The position numbers and the translations under genes were made by a program. The notes under the pieces are model-generated. The model saw only the letters and a list, made by a program, of their open reading frames with translations. It ran no database searches and was not told the origin of the DNA. Positions 43,286 through 55,065 of a stretch of DNA of 64,000 bases are shown here, piece by piece. Position 1 is the stretch's first letter, and every line of letters begins with the position of its first letter. Where the stretch lies: NCBI GenBank assembly GCA_027943245.1, contig JANDJZ010000193.1:1-64000 (forward strand). The letters are read 5' to 3'. The DNA is from Acanthamoeba sp. SK_2022b (Eukaryota > Discosea > Longamoebia > Acanthamoebidae).

Positions 43286-45467
43286 TCAGGGCAAATGGTT
43301 GAGAATGGTCTGGTGGAGGGAGGACAGGCCATCGGCCCAGGCCGCCATGGCTCCGTGCTTGGACCGTCGGCCGGCGCTGTCCGCGCCCTGCGGGGAGAGC
43401 TGCACCAGATGCTTGACCTGGTCGATGCGGCCCTGGATCCTGTGGTCCGAGATGAGGGACACCAGCAGGCGCTCCACCTCGTTCTCGGGAATGTTGAGTT
43501 GCTGCGCGCGTGGTGTCACGGTTAGCAAAGGACGCCATAAGTGTGGACAGATGGTGATGTGGAATACCTGAGAGATGAACGGGATGGTGATGCGCGTGTA
43601 GGGCTGTAGCAGTTGCAGGAGCACGGATGTGCGGAGGTTCGTTAGGAGGTCGTCGATGTAGGCCTTGATGAACGGATCACTCATGATGGACTTGTAGTTG
43701 TGTCGCAGAATCTTCTCGAAACGGGGGATGTCGTGTGCGCCGTAGGCCTGCACCAGGTCTGTGAAGGCCACAATCTCGCCGTGTCCTGAACACAAACAAT
43801 TAAAATAAGTCGTCAGATCAGATAAAAATAGGTGTCGTCAATTCTGAATGAATGTACCAGAGAGAGCTTTGGCCTCAGCCGAGTCGAAGGGATTGATGTC
43901 GGAGCTAGAGAGCATGTTGGACAAGACGAGATACCTGTACCAGGAGCCCTGCGGTTAATATAGTCATCACATGATGTGGTACAGTAGACTACGTACTTCA
44001 AGCATCTGATTCGCCTTTTGCTGCCGGCTGTGTGTCGTGTCGTGTCGTGACGTGACGTACAGGAGTCAGGTCAAGCATTTTTATTTTGTTTTTAATTTTT
44101 AATTTTTATTTTTATTTTTATTTTTATTTTTATTTTTTTGAGGTGGCGATGAGGCGCGGTACCTTCGTCGTAGTTCTTAAAGGCCTCCCAGAAGTCTTCG
44201 TAGGCCTTGGACCAGTTGTGGTCCTGCAGGTGCGCCTTGCCGCCGCACTCCCGAATGATGCCCAGCGTGCGCGGGTGCGGCACCCCCGACTTGACGCACA
44301 GAGATTTGTCGTACAGGGCCTGTCGGCGCGCGCACAGCCGCGTGTCAGTGCGGAATGCGCATGAGTCTAACCACAGTTGCCTCGCGAGGGCTCAAATCTA
44401 CTTCCACGTGACCCGCACCTTTAGCTTCTTCGTGTTCTTTGTGGCGGTGTAGACTTGAATCTCCAACGCATAGACCTGTCGATGACAGGACAGCCGGTCA
44501 GTTGCTGTGCTGCCCACTGACGTCAAGGAGAGAAAGAGAATGACAGGAACCTACCTCCAACAGCTGTGTTCCTCTTTTGTTCTTGTCCTTTTCGCAGAAC
44601 TCGTGTAGCTCCTTCAAAGCCTGGAAGCGGAGAGGGGCAGCTGCTCAGCAAAGGTTGCCACTGCTCGAAAGGACAGCGAGGGTTCAGGAGGTCTGTGTAT
44701 TGTCAAAGCAGTCACGCGAACCTTGAGGGCTTTGGCGTAGTCTTCGCTCTTGTAGGCCAGCTTGGCGGCTGCAAGCTTGGTCTTGAACCACAGCCTCTGA
44801 ACGGAGAAGGACAAGGTGTCAAAGAAGAAGAAGAACGTGAGACGTGCTCCTATGAAGGAAAACTCAGACAGCGAGCGCACCTCGTTCTGGGCCTCTTTCA
44901 GCGAGTCGAGAGTAGTGTCGTAGAACTCCTGCAGGAGCGCTCGGTTGTTGGAGTGTGACACGGTGTCTAGGATGGACAGGATCGCCTTTTCACTCTTGTT
45001 GCGGGTGACCGCCGCTTTGGTGTAGGTCAGCAGGCTCCTACATGCAGTTGTGCCAGGGTGAGGTGCACGCCCAGACAAACACAATACGCAAGAGGACGGG
45101 CACCTGTAGGCACTCATCATCTGCCCAAGCTCACCTCGCTGCAGGTGGAGCTTCACCGTCTGCTTCCAGGCCTTGAAACCCCTGCAGTGAGGAAAGTAGC
45201 ATGCATCAGCAAGTGCGGAAATGATTGGTGCGTAGTGCTGTCGTGGTACCAGTCGCCTTTCTCCTCCTCCATATCAACCACCTCGCGGAAGAGCCCGAGT
45301 GCCTCATCAAGTGCCGCCTCATCGTCTTCCGCTGCCCTCCCCTTGGCCGTGTAGTACTGGTTTTCAAGCCGCACGAGCACGTCATCTTCATCTTCGGGGT
45401 CGCTTGCGTCCTCGTAGTCGAAGCCATAATCCTCCTCCTCACTCATCATCATATCATCGTCCGACAT
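43286..45467 (-). CDS. CSN2: COP9 signalosome complex subunit 2
   Basis: Core subunit of the CSN, which removes Nedd8 from cullins and so regulates SCF-type ligases such as the F-box and BTB proteins encoded nearby (functional link inferred, not operonic). Start ATG 45467 gives the family's acidic N-terminus, MSDDDMMMSEEEDYGFDY, followed by LENQYYTAKG and the LGLFREVVDMEEEKGDW helix pair. Later exons: AVTRNKSEKAILSILDTVSH (45000), LLQEFYDTTLDSLKEAQNE (44940), LWFKTKLAAAKLAYKSEDYA (44790), HPRTLGIIRECGGKAHLQDH (44280), and the C-terminal PCI region AYGAHDIPRFEKILRHNYKS (43750), TRITIPFISQ and HRIQGRIDQVKHLVQLSPQG (43450). It ends NHLP at 43286. An ATG seven codons upstream (45488) is also possible. 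Confidence 0.93.
44099..44139 (+). repeat. (TTTTTA)n hexanucleotide tract in a CSN2 intron
   Basis: About seven near-perfect TTTTTA units on the plus strand, AT-rich intron content only. Confidence 0.85.
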
Positions 45468-45612
45468 CTTGCAAGGTGCTGGCGGCAATCTGCAGAGATC
45501 TCACCGAGTGATTAAGCAGCAGTAGAAAAGAAAACAAAAATGTGTGCGGCTTGTCGACAGAAAAGGCAAACAAATCCACACGCGATCCAACCAAGACGAA
45601 TTGAAATCAAAC
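45468..45612. promoter_or_regulatory. Divergent intergenic region (CSN2 / mL45)
   Basis: 145 bp between two start codons on opposite strands; promoter role inferred from the arrangement. No TATA-like element is obvious. Confidence 0.4.
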
Positions 45613-47204
45613 ATGCATCGACCGCGAGCCAGTGCCGCTGTGGTTGGGACATGGAGGGCGTGCGGCGGGACAGCGCTCGCTCCGATTCAGGCAAGGCAGA
45701 TGGCTTCCCGTCGCCTCCTCCGAACCACTCCGACCTCCAGCATCTTTGTCCAAACTCGACGAGGGGGGATGAGTTCGCCCATGCTGCTGTCTGCCACGGC
45801 AGCCCTCCCATCGCAGAGAAAGCCCCTCTTTCCTGTCGCGCCCGGTACAACGATGAGCGTGTTTGCCCGCAATTATAGCCAAAACGAGTCCAGGAAGGTA
45901 CGCAAGATTAAGAAAATGAGGGCACTAGTTTCTTTATTGATGATTAATCTGTTTTGCAGGTGGGTGGTATATCGTACAAGCCGCGCATTTTCGTTGCCTC
46001 ATTGGGACAGATTGCCGACCCGACTATCCCTCCCTCCGTACGTCCCTCCCTTTCTCCTCTCCTCTTCGAGTAGTTGCGATCTCTCACACGCTCACGCTGG
46101 TCTTGGCTAGGGGGTAGACCTGCTGAACCCAAAGAAGCTGTGGGCGCGGCTGGTGTCCTCTGCTCGAAACTATGCCAGCCTCTGGCAGGTCCGCAAGCTC
46201 CTCAAGAAGGAGAAGTACCCAACGGGCGCCTGGCTCATCGTCGGCCGGTGGACAGCCGAGGTTGGTCTCCGCTCTCCCCGCTTCTCGATCTCTCAGCCCC
46301 GCCAGCCTTCCCCTTACTTTCTCGCTCTGTGGGCTCACGCGTGTCTCTCCACTCTTACTCCCCTTGGCCAGGCCGCCAACCACTACCGCGCCTTCTGCGA
46401 AGCGCGAGCGAATGGCAACACACAAGCGCTGCGGAAGATCACCACCGATGAGTTCTTTGACGTGCGCCTGCAAGTCTTACGTCGTGTATGTGTGTATCGG
46501 AGCTCCAACCATTGACGCCCTCCCTTGCCATAAATGCGCAGGTGATCAAGGGCAGCACCATCGAGCCGTCGAGCAAGCTCAACCGGGAATGGGAGGCCCA
46601 GAACCTGCGCGTCAAGGTCCTCGCCCTTCGCATGGTCATGCTCCAGGTACCGCAATCAGTCTCTCCTCTCCTCTCCTCTCCTCTCCTCTCCTCTCCTCTC
46701 CTCTCCTCTCCTCTCCTCTCCTCTCCTCTCCGCCCTGCGCATGATATCGGCCCGATTCTCACACCGAGTCGCGCCAAAGGAACCCGACGTCAAGTTCGTC
46801 CAGATGCTCTTCCGCTTCAGCTCCCAGCAAAAGTTCAAGATCACGGACACCAAGGTAGTCATTGCAAGGCCAGCGCGCTCCCGCTATCCTGCGTCTCCCG
46901 TGCGAGATTTGACACGCACGCACACGCACACGCACAATCGCAGGGAGCTCTCATTGCGGGCAGCGATGCCGCCGTCCCCGTCACCGAGTATTACGTCCTT
47001 GAGAGGCCTCTTCAGGTCAGCCTCCTTCTCCCTCTAGCGCTGTCCATTCGCTCTTCATTCGCGCCCTGTGTCCTCTGACCGTTGGTTGGCGTGTGCGTGC
47101 TCTTTCATCGACGGCAGGACATCCACCTCTTTGAGTGGAAGTTCATGGGCAAGCTGGACCCGAACCACAAGGAGCCACTGGCCAAGCCCATGCTCGAGCA
47201 GTGA
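45613..47204 (+). CDS. MRPL45: Mitochondrial large-subunit ribosomal protein mL45 (Tim44-like domain)
   Basis: Component of the mitochondrial ribosome large subunit near the exit tunnel; the fold is shared with the C-terminal domain of Tim44. Start ATG 45613 begins an Arg/Ala/Ser-rich, acid-free leader (MHRPRASAAVVGTWRACGG), typical for mitochondrial import, running to about residue 85 (SVFARNYSQNESRK). Then: PRIFVASLGQIADPTIPPS, NPKKLWARLVSSARNYASLW, NHYRAFCEARANGNTQALRK, LRVKVLALRMVMLQ, FVQMLFRFSSQQKFKITDTK, VTEYYVLERPLQ and HLFEWKFMGKLDPNHKEP, which follow the family order. Stop TGA 47202-47204. Eight or so exons; one intron carries a pure CTCTC tract. A Tim44 import subunit is the alternative, but its N-terminal half is missing here. 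Confidence 0.82.
46661..46730 (+). repeat. (CTCTC)14 pentanucleotide tract in an mL45 intron
   Basis: Fourteen perfect CTCTC units, exactly 70 bp, close after the donor GTACCG; strongly pyrimidine-rich on the sense strand. Confidence 0.95.
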
Positions 47205-47364
47205 TAGGCCTCTTGCTCTCTCCGCCCACCAGAATGCCCCCGTCTTTTTTCCTTCTCTTGTTCTCCCTCTCCCCTGCAAGAACAATTTCTTCAACATTTC
47301 TTCTTTCATTTCTTTTGTATTGCGGAAAGAAATTACCTGAAACAGAACTAAGGAACAAGAAGGA

Positions 47365-49259
47365 ATGGAGCAGGACGAGGCACCGCAGCTGGCTGGGGAA
47401 AAGGCAAGGTTCGAGGGCATGAGGGCTCCTCTGGATGATGAGGGCTTCGTGCAGTCCTTTACCGTCGACGATATCGAGGGCCAACGCGCCTTCTTCGATA
47501 CCTACGGCTTCGTCGTAGTGCGCGACGTGCTCGACCCTGCAGAAGTAGAGGTGCGCTCCTCATGCTCAGTTGCCAATCCGGCAACATAAATGAGTTCGTA
47601 TAGCCAACTTGTGTCTGCGAACAGGCCACGGTGGACGAGATCTGGAAGGACACCGAGGCGCTGGCTAACCGCACCAAGTTTGATGGTACTCTCCCCCACA
47701 CCAGACCCAGACGCCCCTGATCTCACGCATCGCCGGTGGGCTGCAGGAGATATCCTGATGTCGCGGGACGACCCCAGCACATGGGACACATGGCCAAGCA
47801 TGGGCATGGGCATTCTGGGCGGCGACATTGCTGCTGGGCCGCGGGCCTGGACCAATCGCCAGCATCCGCGCGTGCACCAGGTCTACACCAATCTATTTGG
47901 CACCGAGAAACTCATCGCCTCTGTAGATCGGTAACGTTATCCACGCATGGGCTCGCGCGCGCCCGCTCGACGTTGGTCGTGCATGTGTTGATGTTGTGCG
48001 GCGCATTGTGCAGTTACGGCATCATGCGGCCCACAAAGGACGTCAAGATGGTGAAGAGGGTCAAGACGGTGGACGAGGAGGGAAACGAGGTGGAGGTGCT
48101 CCGGGAGAAGATCAAGCAGCGACCCAACTGGCAGACCACCGAGCAGTGGTTCCACTGGGACCTTGCCGTCTGGGCCTGGTGCGGTTTGGCGCCAGGTCCC
48201 GAGACGCAGGACGAGCAGGCCAACCATGATGCGTACGCCGCCTTGTTGCGTTGCATTGACTTGCGTTGCGTTGCGTTGCGAGTGATTTAATGTAGAGCGG
48301 AACCGCGATTGACTGGTCAGGTGGCTGATGTCGGGAGCGATGAAGTTCATCACTGAGAACAACGGCAAGGTCGACTTCAAGGGGCACGACAAGATGCAAG
48401 GCCTCCTCGCCCTCTCCGACAGCACTGGCATCCTCACCCTCTCCCTTCTCTTTCCTCAATCTCTCCATTCTGGTCACCTCGCGACGCGCAGCTCACGACA
48501 TCGCTTGTGTGTTTGTGTGTTTGTGTGTGGTTGGGGGGGGGGGGCGTGGACGAGACCAGAGGAAGACGGCGGGTTCGAGACGGTGCCGGGCTTCCACAAA
48601 TTTTTGGAGACATGGGCCAAGCAGACCCCCATCTTCAACAAGGTTTCATTACCTGGCCGCCACGAACTTGGTCAAATTGGTCATTAAGACTCACCGCTGG
48701 GTGGGGGGGGGGCGAGAGAGCAGGCCTCGTTCGTGTATGTGCCCAAGGATGACCCGCTGCGCGAGCAGTCGCAGAAGATTACCGCGCGCAAGGGTACACT
48801 TACTGTGGACACACACACTTGTTCGCGTTTGCAATCTCAGACGCGCCGGCGGTTCGTGTTGTTGGCTTCTTGGGGTGTTTGGTGTGGCGTTGGGCCACAC
48901 AGGGTCGTTGGTGGTGTGGTCATCCCGGATGCCCCACTGCAACTACCCCAACTCGGGACCCAACTTCAGATACGTGCAGTACCTCAAGATGTTCCCCGCC
49001 GAGGTCATGCCCCCAACGGGCTCGTCGCTCTGGAGCGTGCGGTACGGCGCCCTTTCGCCCGAGTATCCGATTTGTTACTTTTTTTTATTTATTCTATAAT
49101 TAAATAATTACTTTTTTTAATGGCCCCAGGGCTCAGGTGTTACGATCCCGCCTGCCCAAGGAGTTCGAGCCCAGCGAGCTCGGGGAGCTGCTGTTTGGCT
49201 TGAAGCCGTGGGAAGGTCTCGAGGAGCAGGCCAAAACCAACAAGTGTCTCCTCATGTAG
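47365..49259 (+). CDS. Phytanoyl-CoA dioxygenase (PhyH) family protein with C-terminal CaaX motif
   Basis: Fe(II)/2-oxoglutarate-dependent oxygenase; substrate unknown. Start ATG 47365. The N-terminal part has the family pattern RAFFDTYGFVVVRDVLDPAE, then a helix (ATVDEIWKDTEALAN). The iron-binding facial triad is visible: FHWDLAVWAW (His-x-Asp, ~48150) and the distal His in GGFETVPGFHKFL (~48570-48610), preceded by MQGLLALSDST. The final exon (from ~49132) encodes VLRSRLPKEFEPSELGELLF and ends TNKCLLM at TAG 49257-49259, a CaaX-type signal. The protein is longer than the ~300-residue human enzyme and lacks an obvious PTS2, so it is not simply the peroxisomal PHYH orthologue. Intron 48243-48320 contains degenerate GCGTT repeats. 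Junctions between 48400 and 49040 are less certain. Confidence 0.8.
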
Positions 49260-49503
49260 AAAATGGCAGCCCCTGGGGAATAGATACTGCTACTGATGGC
49301 CTCGCATGGTGTGATATCCTCCCTCTTGGCGGTTGTTAAAACGCAACTACATAACCAGGGAGAGAGCGCTGGCCTCTGGCGCGACAGCTGTTGGCGATAC
49401 AGCAGGATCACCAAGTCCCCGGGAATTTCCGTCAATCTGCTCTCGCTCTGCACGACCGGAAGGCAGCTCGGTGTTCTCTTCTCTTGAGTCAATCAACACA
49501 GAG

Positions 49504-51406
49504 ATGAGGAGCACTGCGATGTCACGACACCGAATCATCCCTTACTTTGCACCTAGCGTGGTGGCGAAAAGGCCGCAAGGAATCGCAGCAGCGGGGGCTC
49601 GATTCCTTTCCTCATCATTTAATCACGAAGAGCCTCGATTCTCGTGGGTACGGATGCTCCTCGGGCTCTGTCCGGGACACGTGAGCTTGAAGATTGAGGT
49701 TTAAACATGTTTTATTATTAATCTGTAATAATCGTTTCAATATGATCTGCCCAGTTTGGTGAGCTGCCCAAGAAGGTGAAGATGTACGAGGTCGGGCCTC
49801 GCGATGGCTTGCAGAATGAGAAGGAGGTGATTCCCACGGAGGTCAAGGTGGAGCTCATCGAGCGCCTCTCGCGGACGGGCCTCAGCGTTGTCGAGGCCAC
49901 CTCCTTCGTCTCGCCCAAGAAGATCCCCCAGGTACATCCTCAAAGATCAACCCTCGCCCTCTACTCTTTCCAATCCAACCACAACAACAAGTAGAAGGGT
50001 GACCACGTTGTGCAGCCGAGCCTGACCTTTCGTGATGTCGACGTGACGTCTTGCAGATGGCCGACTCTGTAGAAGTAATGACCAACATCAAGCGCGAGCC
50101 GGGCGTCATCTACCCGGTGCTGGTGCCCAACGACAAAGGTCAGCAGCTCTCCTCCTCCTCCTCACCTTCTTCTTCTTCTTCTAAGCTCCTCATCACATGC
50201 TATGTTGACGCGCTTCATGGTGCATTGCTCATTCAGGCTACGACAACGCGGTCAAGACCGGGTGCAGCCACATAGCCGTGTTCACCGCGGCCTCGGAGAC
50301 GTTTGCGCAGCGCAACATAAACTCGACGATCGAGGACAGCCTGGCGCGCTACCGCGAGCTGTGCAAGAAGGCGGCGCGGGACGGGCTCCAGGTGCGCGGC
50401 TACCTGTCCTGCGTGCTGGGCTGCCCCTACGAGGGCCACATCTCGCCCAGGAAGGTGGCCGACGTCGCCGCCGAGCTCCACGACATGGGCTGCTACGAGA
50501 TCTCGCTGGGCGACACCATCGGCGTGGGCACGGCGGGGTCGACCCATCGCATGCTCGAGGAGGTGCTCAAGCGTGTGCCGCTCGAGAAGGTGGCCGTGCA
50601 CTACCACGACACCTACGGACAGGCCCTGGCCAACATCCTCACGTCGATCCAGTTTGGCGTGACCACCGTCGACGCCTCGGTCTCGGGCCTGGGCGGCTGC
50701 CCCTACGCCGTGGGCGCCACCGGCAACGTCGCCACCGAAGACGTCGTCTTCATGCTCCACGTACGCCGTGCGCTGCTGTAAGAACCGGTTTCTGGTCGGT
50801 TGGTGGCTGACCCGGCGCTCTGTTGCGATCGTGGGCGCTGCGAGCTCAGGGCATGGGCATCGAGACCGGCGTGGATCTGGAGGGGCTGGTCGACGTGGGC
50901 GACTTCATATCGAAGCAGCTCAGGCGACCTTCCCACTCTCGCGTCGCTGTGGCGTTGGTACAAAAGAAGAAGGTGCGCCCTGCCCCGCCCCCACCAAACC
51001 TCATCAACACGATACAGCGACACTCTACACGCTCTTGTCCACATTGTTGTTGCTTCTACATCGTTATAGGCAGTCTATACAGATTTGGAGAAGTGTTTAC
51101 CTTAGCTTTTATTTCATGTTTGTTTGTGATTATTAGAAACCAGCGAATGTGCTTAGGGTGTGATCAATGTATTTCATAACAACAACGGATGATCAGGTTA
51201 TTTTAATTTTTTTTTAAAAAAAAACCATTAATTCAATTAAAATAAAGTGGTGTACTAAAGTACGATGACCATTGTTAAATATTATTTATGTTCAGGACCG
51301 CATGATGCGTCGGGCACGCGGCCTTCTGGACGAGCTCAGCCATGGCCAGTTCAGCGCGCCAAGCAAAACCACTTCCACCAGCAACTCTTCCACCACCTGT
51401 GTCTGA
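49504..51406 (+). CDS. HMGCL: Hydroxymethylglutaryl-CoA lyase, mitochondrial
   Basis: Splits HMG-CoA to acetyl-CoA and acetoacetate, the last step of leucine breakdown and of ketogenesis. Start ATG 49504 (or 49519) gives an Arg/Ala/Ser-rich presequence (e.g. SRHRIIPYFAPSVVAKRPQ). Exon 1 ends at FSW before GTACGG; exon 2 opens FGELPKKVKMYEVGPRDGLQNE, the family start with catalytic Arg-Asp. Further motifs: TSFVSPKKIPQ, YPVLVPND, VFTAASETF, GYLSCVLGCPYEG, LGDTIGVGT, VHYHDTYGQALANI (metal His-x-His) and SVSGLGGCPYAVGATGN (active-site Cys in the lyase signature). After GMGIETGVDLEGLVDVGDFI the frame reaches a donor at ~50974; a phase-compatible last exon (51295-51406) ends STTCV. The 320-bp last intron is AT-rich with no recognised gene. 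Confidence 0.9.
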
Positions 51407-51518
51407 TCGTTCCGGAGATAGACTTCTCTCCTTCGCCAGCGAGTGTGTACAAACAGGCAGTTGGCCTGATATCCGAACTGAATTGGCACTCGGGTTTGTG
51501 TTGTGGAAGAGATCTTCG

Positions 51519-53135
51519 TTACTGGAGGACACAGTTTTTGGCATCACCTGGCCGGCCTTTGGTGGCTTGCTGTGGCAGACCTACCGACGTGAGAACATCA
51601 AACTCGACCTGCGGGATGCCCATCATCCCACGCATTACGAATCCATACAGCCATCGCTGGCAGTCGGCCTCCAGCAGGATGCTCCGGGCCAGAGGGCCAA
51701 GGGAGCGCGTCGCTGGGGGCAAGGTCGGCCTCTCTGCCGCTGCTGGTGGTGACTCGCTGGACTTGTCCATTTCTCCCGCTCCTTCCGACGGTGGCGACGT
51801 TGGTGGCGGTGGCGTGCGTTGCGGTGCTGGTGACGTCGTTGCAGCGGCGGGTCGGTGCTTGCAGAGGCTCCACACGTTGTCGAGCAGGAACTCGAAGCAC
51901 CGAAAGATGAGCACCGGCGATCGATGGAGGAGGGCCTCCTGCAGCGTCGCCAGCACGTTCGGGCCCTTCAGCTTCCCGCCTGTCGTCGATATAATTAATT
52001 AAAAATTAGAAATAATTATTTTAGCGGTGCTGAGGCCGAGGCGAGGCGTACCAAGGAAGATGGCGCAGGCGTCCTCAAGATCGAGGATCTCGTACTGGCC
52101 CGCGGCCGCCATTAGTGCGCTCACGTCGTCGTCGCTCACACCCGATTGGTGGAGCCACGCCACGGCCGAGTCCAGCGCGCCGCTGTTGGCGAACAGAGGT
52201 CGCTGTGGCGACGCGGCGGACGCCTGCGACTGGCTGGCGCTCCCGGCCTCCTGTGGCGGCGGCGGTGGCAGCAGGTGGACGCCGTAGACAAAGTCGAGCA
52301 GGCGGTTGAAGGTCGCCGAAGACATGTTGGGAATCGGGATCGTGGGCATGGCGAGCTCGCCGCTGGTCGTGCCCGACGTGCGTTGCGCCTCGCGCATGCC
52401 GAGCGTGAACATGGCCTTGAACACGGCCGAGCGGCCGGCCAACAGCAGCTTGTGCGCCGTCACCGTTTTGTTGTCCTGTTCCACGTTCGCCGTCGTGTGA
52501 GAGGTGAAGCCGAGCCGAGCCAAGCCAACGCAGCCCACCGTGTACCTCGTACGGGAAGGAGAAAGTGACGTCATGGAGCGACGTGTCGTCGCGCCACACG
52601 GCGAACGAGCCCAGTTGGACCACGCTGCGCCGGATCGGCGCGAGGTAGTCGCGCAGCGACGTCACCGCACCAACCGGCGCGTCCGGCTCGGGGACCGCGG
52701 GCGGAGCGACGCTGGTGCCCGCGTAGATCTGCTCCGCTGCACGCACAGCCCAACGCGAGAGGCAGTGTGAGCGAGCTTACATCAAGGGGTGGGTCACACA
52801 GACACTGTCGCGTGAAGATGAGCGAACGCACCTCCAAACGCGAGGCAGTTGAACGCGGTCATCACGGTGAGCGCGCTGTCCTCGTCTTCGTGGAGCGCCT
52901 GCACGAAAGCGAACAACATGTTCGAGCGTGCGACGTGGGCCATAGCGGGGCAGTTGAAGAGGGGAGGGTCACCTTGAAGAAGAGGGCGAGGCCATCGGCG
53001 TCGATGAAGAACTGCTGCTTCTCGGTCTTGTCCATGAACATGAACGTCAACGCGAGGAGGGGCTTGAGGCCATCCTTGCCTCGCACCGAGAAGCTAACCA
53101 GGCTCTTAACTACGCTCAACCAATCAGCTTCAATT

Positions 53136-53192
<57 letters not shown>

Positions 53193-53411
53193 AACACACA
53201 ACGCGCGCGGTACGATCGTACCTCTGACCCTCTGCTTTGTTATCCTCGGGTGGTAGAGCTTGACCACGTCGGCCCGGTTCTTGAAGTCGGTCTTGTACCG
53301 GACCTGGTAGAGCAGGTACCGCCAGACCGTGGCCGGGCACTCCTCGCGAATGGCGTCCATCAGGGTCGCCTCTGCAAGACCGACCGACCGACCGACCGAC
53401 CGCCGTGTGTG

Positions 53412-53482
<71 letters not shown>

Positions 53483-54792
53483 CGGATGGTGAGCGTCCAG
53501 GGTTGCTGCTGCGCAGTCAAGCGCTGCGACGCACCGTGTCCGGTCATGTTCAGGAGCGCTTCGGAGAGGTGGCGCGCCGAGATGGTGGAAGACGTGTGGT
53601 TGTCTATGTACGTTGTGAAGAGAGCAGGCAGCCCATCCAGCGCCAGCAGCATCGAGCCTTCCGCTGCGTGAACCCATTCGTTCAGGGTTAGCGCTCTGAA
53701 ATGAATTAAAATATTATCTAAAAATAAAATCATTAAAATTTGATTAAAATACACTGGCCGCGTACTTGTGGCGGACAGGCTATTCACGAGGCCGGACGAG
53801 TTCACCTTGGCCCATCCGCACTGCCCGCTCTTCAACTGATGCATTCGTTGGAACCGGGAGACCAAAGGGGGGTCAGCCACGGGCGGCGGGAGAGAGAAGG
53901 GGAGAGTAGCAGGGCGCACCTGCAGGATGTCGCGCACGACCGGAAGAACATCGCAAGCGGCCACGACCAGTTGGTGCATCAGGTCGGTGGACACGGTCCA
54001 CAGGGTCAACATGACCCACTGGAGCAGCTCGCTGTTGTCTTCGGTGAGCGGTGTGCGGCAGACGAATCGGGCCAGGACCTCGGGTCCGCCCTTGGCGACC
54101 AAGAGATCGCGCGTGGCCTTGACTGCATCGCATTCGTGACCGCAACAACCACCGTTGGACGTCAGTTTCGTGTGGGAGTCATGATGATGTCGTTTTACGC
54201 AGGCCGACGAGGCACCTTTGATGGAGAGCGCGAGAGCTTGCAGGCATTTCTTCTGAGCTGCAGCGCTGTACTGCTGCGCCAACTGGTCGTCTTTCTCGGC
54301 GATGATGGCCAACAGGCGCTCCACCAGCGCCTCGCTCATTACGAACGAACTTGACCGACCTGCTTGAAGAGAATGAGAGAGAGAGAATGTGAGACACACA
54401 CGGCTCGCAGAAACGTTTGTCGATCGTGGAACGGTTGCTGGACGCACCTTCGGATTCCACAATGCGTGCCAGGATGACGGCAGCGCTCGCCTGCACCTCA
54501 ACGGAGCGCTGCCCATTCACTGCATCCGACAGCACCTGGAACGCCTTTGCCTTTGTCTCCGCCACGCCCTTCCACTCTGCACGCGTATGCAGAACTTCAG
54601 CATAAGCGTCATACAATAATAATGATTGTATTTGTGTTATAATAACAAAAATAATAGTATTTGATAAAAATAAAAATGCATGCCTGTTGCTTTGATCTTT
54701 TCAAGAAGTTCCAAAGCGGAGAGCGTTGCCGCTTCGGTCGCATCTCCGCTTGCAACTTGCGCAAGCGCCCGCTGTATGTCGTCGTCCAGCAT
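51519..54792 (-). CDS. Helical-repeat (ARM-like) protein with BTB/POZ domain
   Basis: Possible Cul3-adaptor-like or scaffold protein. Start ATG 54792 (MLDDDIQRALAQVASGD). The N-terminal two thirds are alpha-helical repeats: KAFQVLSDAVNGQRSVEVQA (~54545), EALVERLLAIIAEKDDQLAQ (~54330), VLARFVCRTPLTEDNSELLQ (~54090), GSMLLALDGLPALFTTYIDN (~53655), VVKSLVSFSVRGKDGLKPLL (~53110). A BTB domain follows (52570-52270): LHDVTFSFPYE, TAHKLLLAGRSAVFKAMF, ATFNRLLDFVYG, the standard DV, AHK, S-vF and flY positions. A BACK-like helical region (VSALMAAAGQYEILDLEDAC) and a Pro/Ser-rich tail come after. The stop is at 51519, 112 bp from the convergent HMGCL end. Two introns hold CA/GT tracts. Cul3 binding is an inference from family knowledge. 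Confidence 0.78.
53138..53190 (+). repeat. (CA)n microsatellite in an ARM-BTB intron
   Basis: 53 bp of CA on the plus strand, GT on the sense strand. Confidence 0.95.
53405..53481 (+). repeat. (GT)n microsatellite in an ARM-BTB intron
   Basis: 77 bp of GT with one GC interruption; CA on the sense strand. A short (GACC)n run (53381-53402) flanks it. Confidence 0.95.
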
Positions 54793-55065
54793 TTTGTCTT
54801 TTATCAAATGAATTTAGTCGCCTTTTCCTTGCTTTATCTTTGCCCTGCCCAGGGATTTTCCTTCACCTCTTCGGGCTGTTCTGCTAATGCAAGTCTTGCC
54901 CTGCAACACTATTCGCCCAAGCTTTGCCAGCCCAGCGGTTAAGGAGTCAGAGTGCGGTTCACTGGTACCTTACTCTGCTGATAGAGCGTTTTGTACACGC
55001 CTGCTGTTGCAAGCAGTTTTTCCAAGTTCACCAGGCAAATGCGACATTATGTCCAACAAGTTGGC

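Noticed and set aside
45613..47204. Tim44 import subunit
   Set aside because: Only the C-terminal Tim44-like fold is present, without Tim44's long N-terminal region; sequence order fits mL45 better.
50974..51294. Possible box C/D snoRNA in the last HMGCL intron
   Set aside because: GATGATC and TGATC motifs occur but no convincing C/D pair with terminal stem was found.
53116..54516. 466-codon continuous frame on the minus strand
   Set aside because: It reads through several introns and a CA tract. The ARM/BTB exons require frame changes with splice sites at those places.
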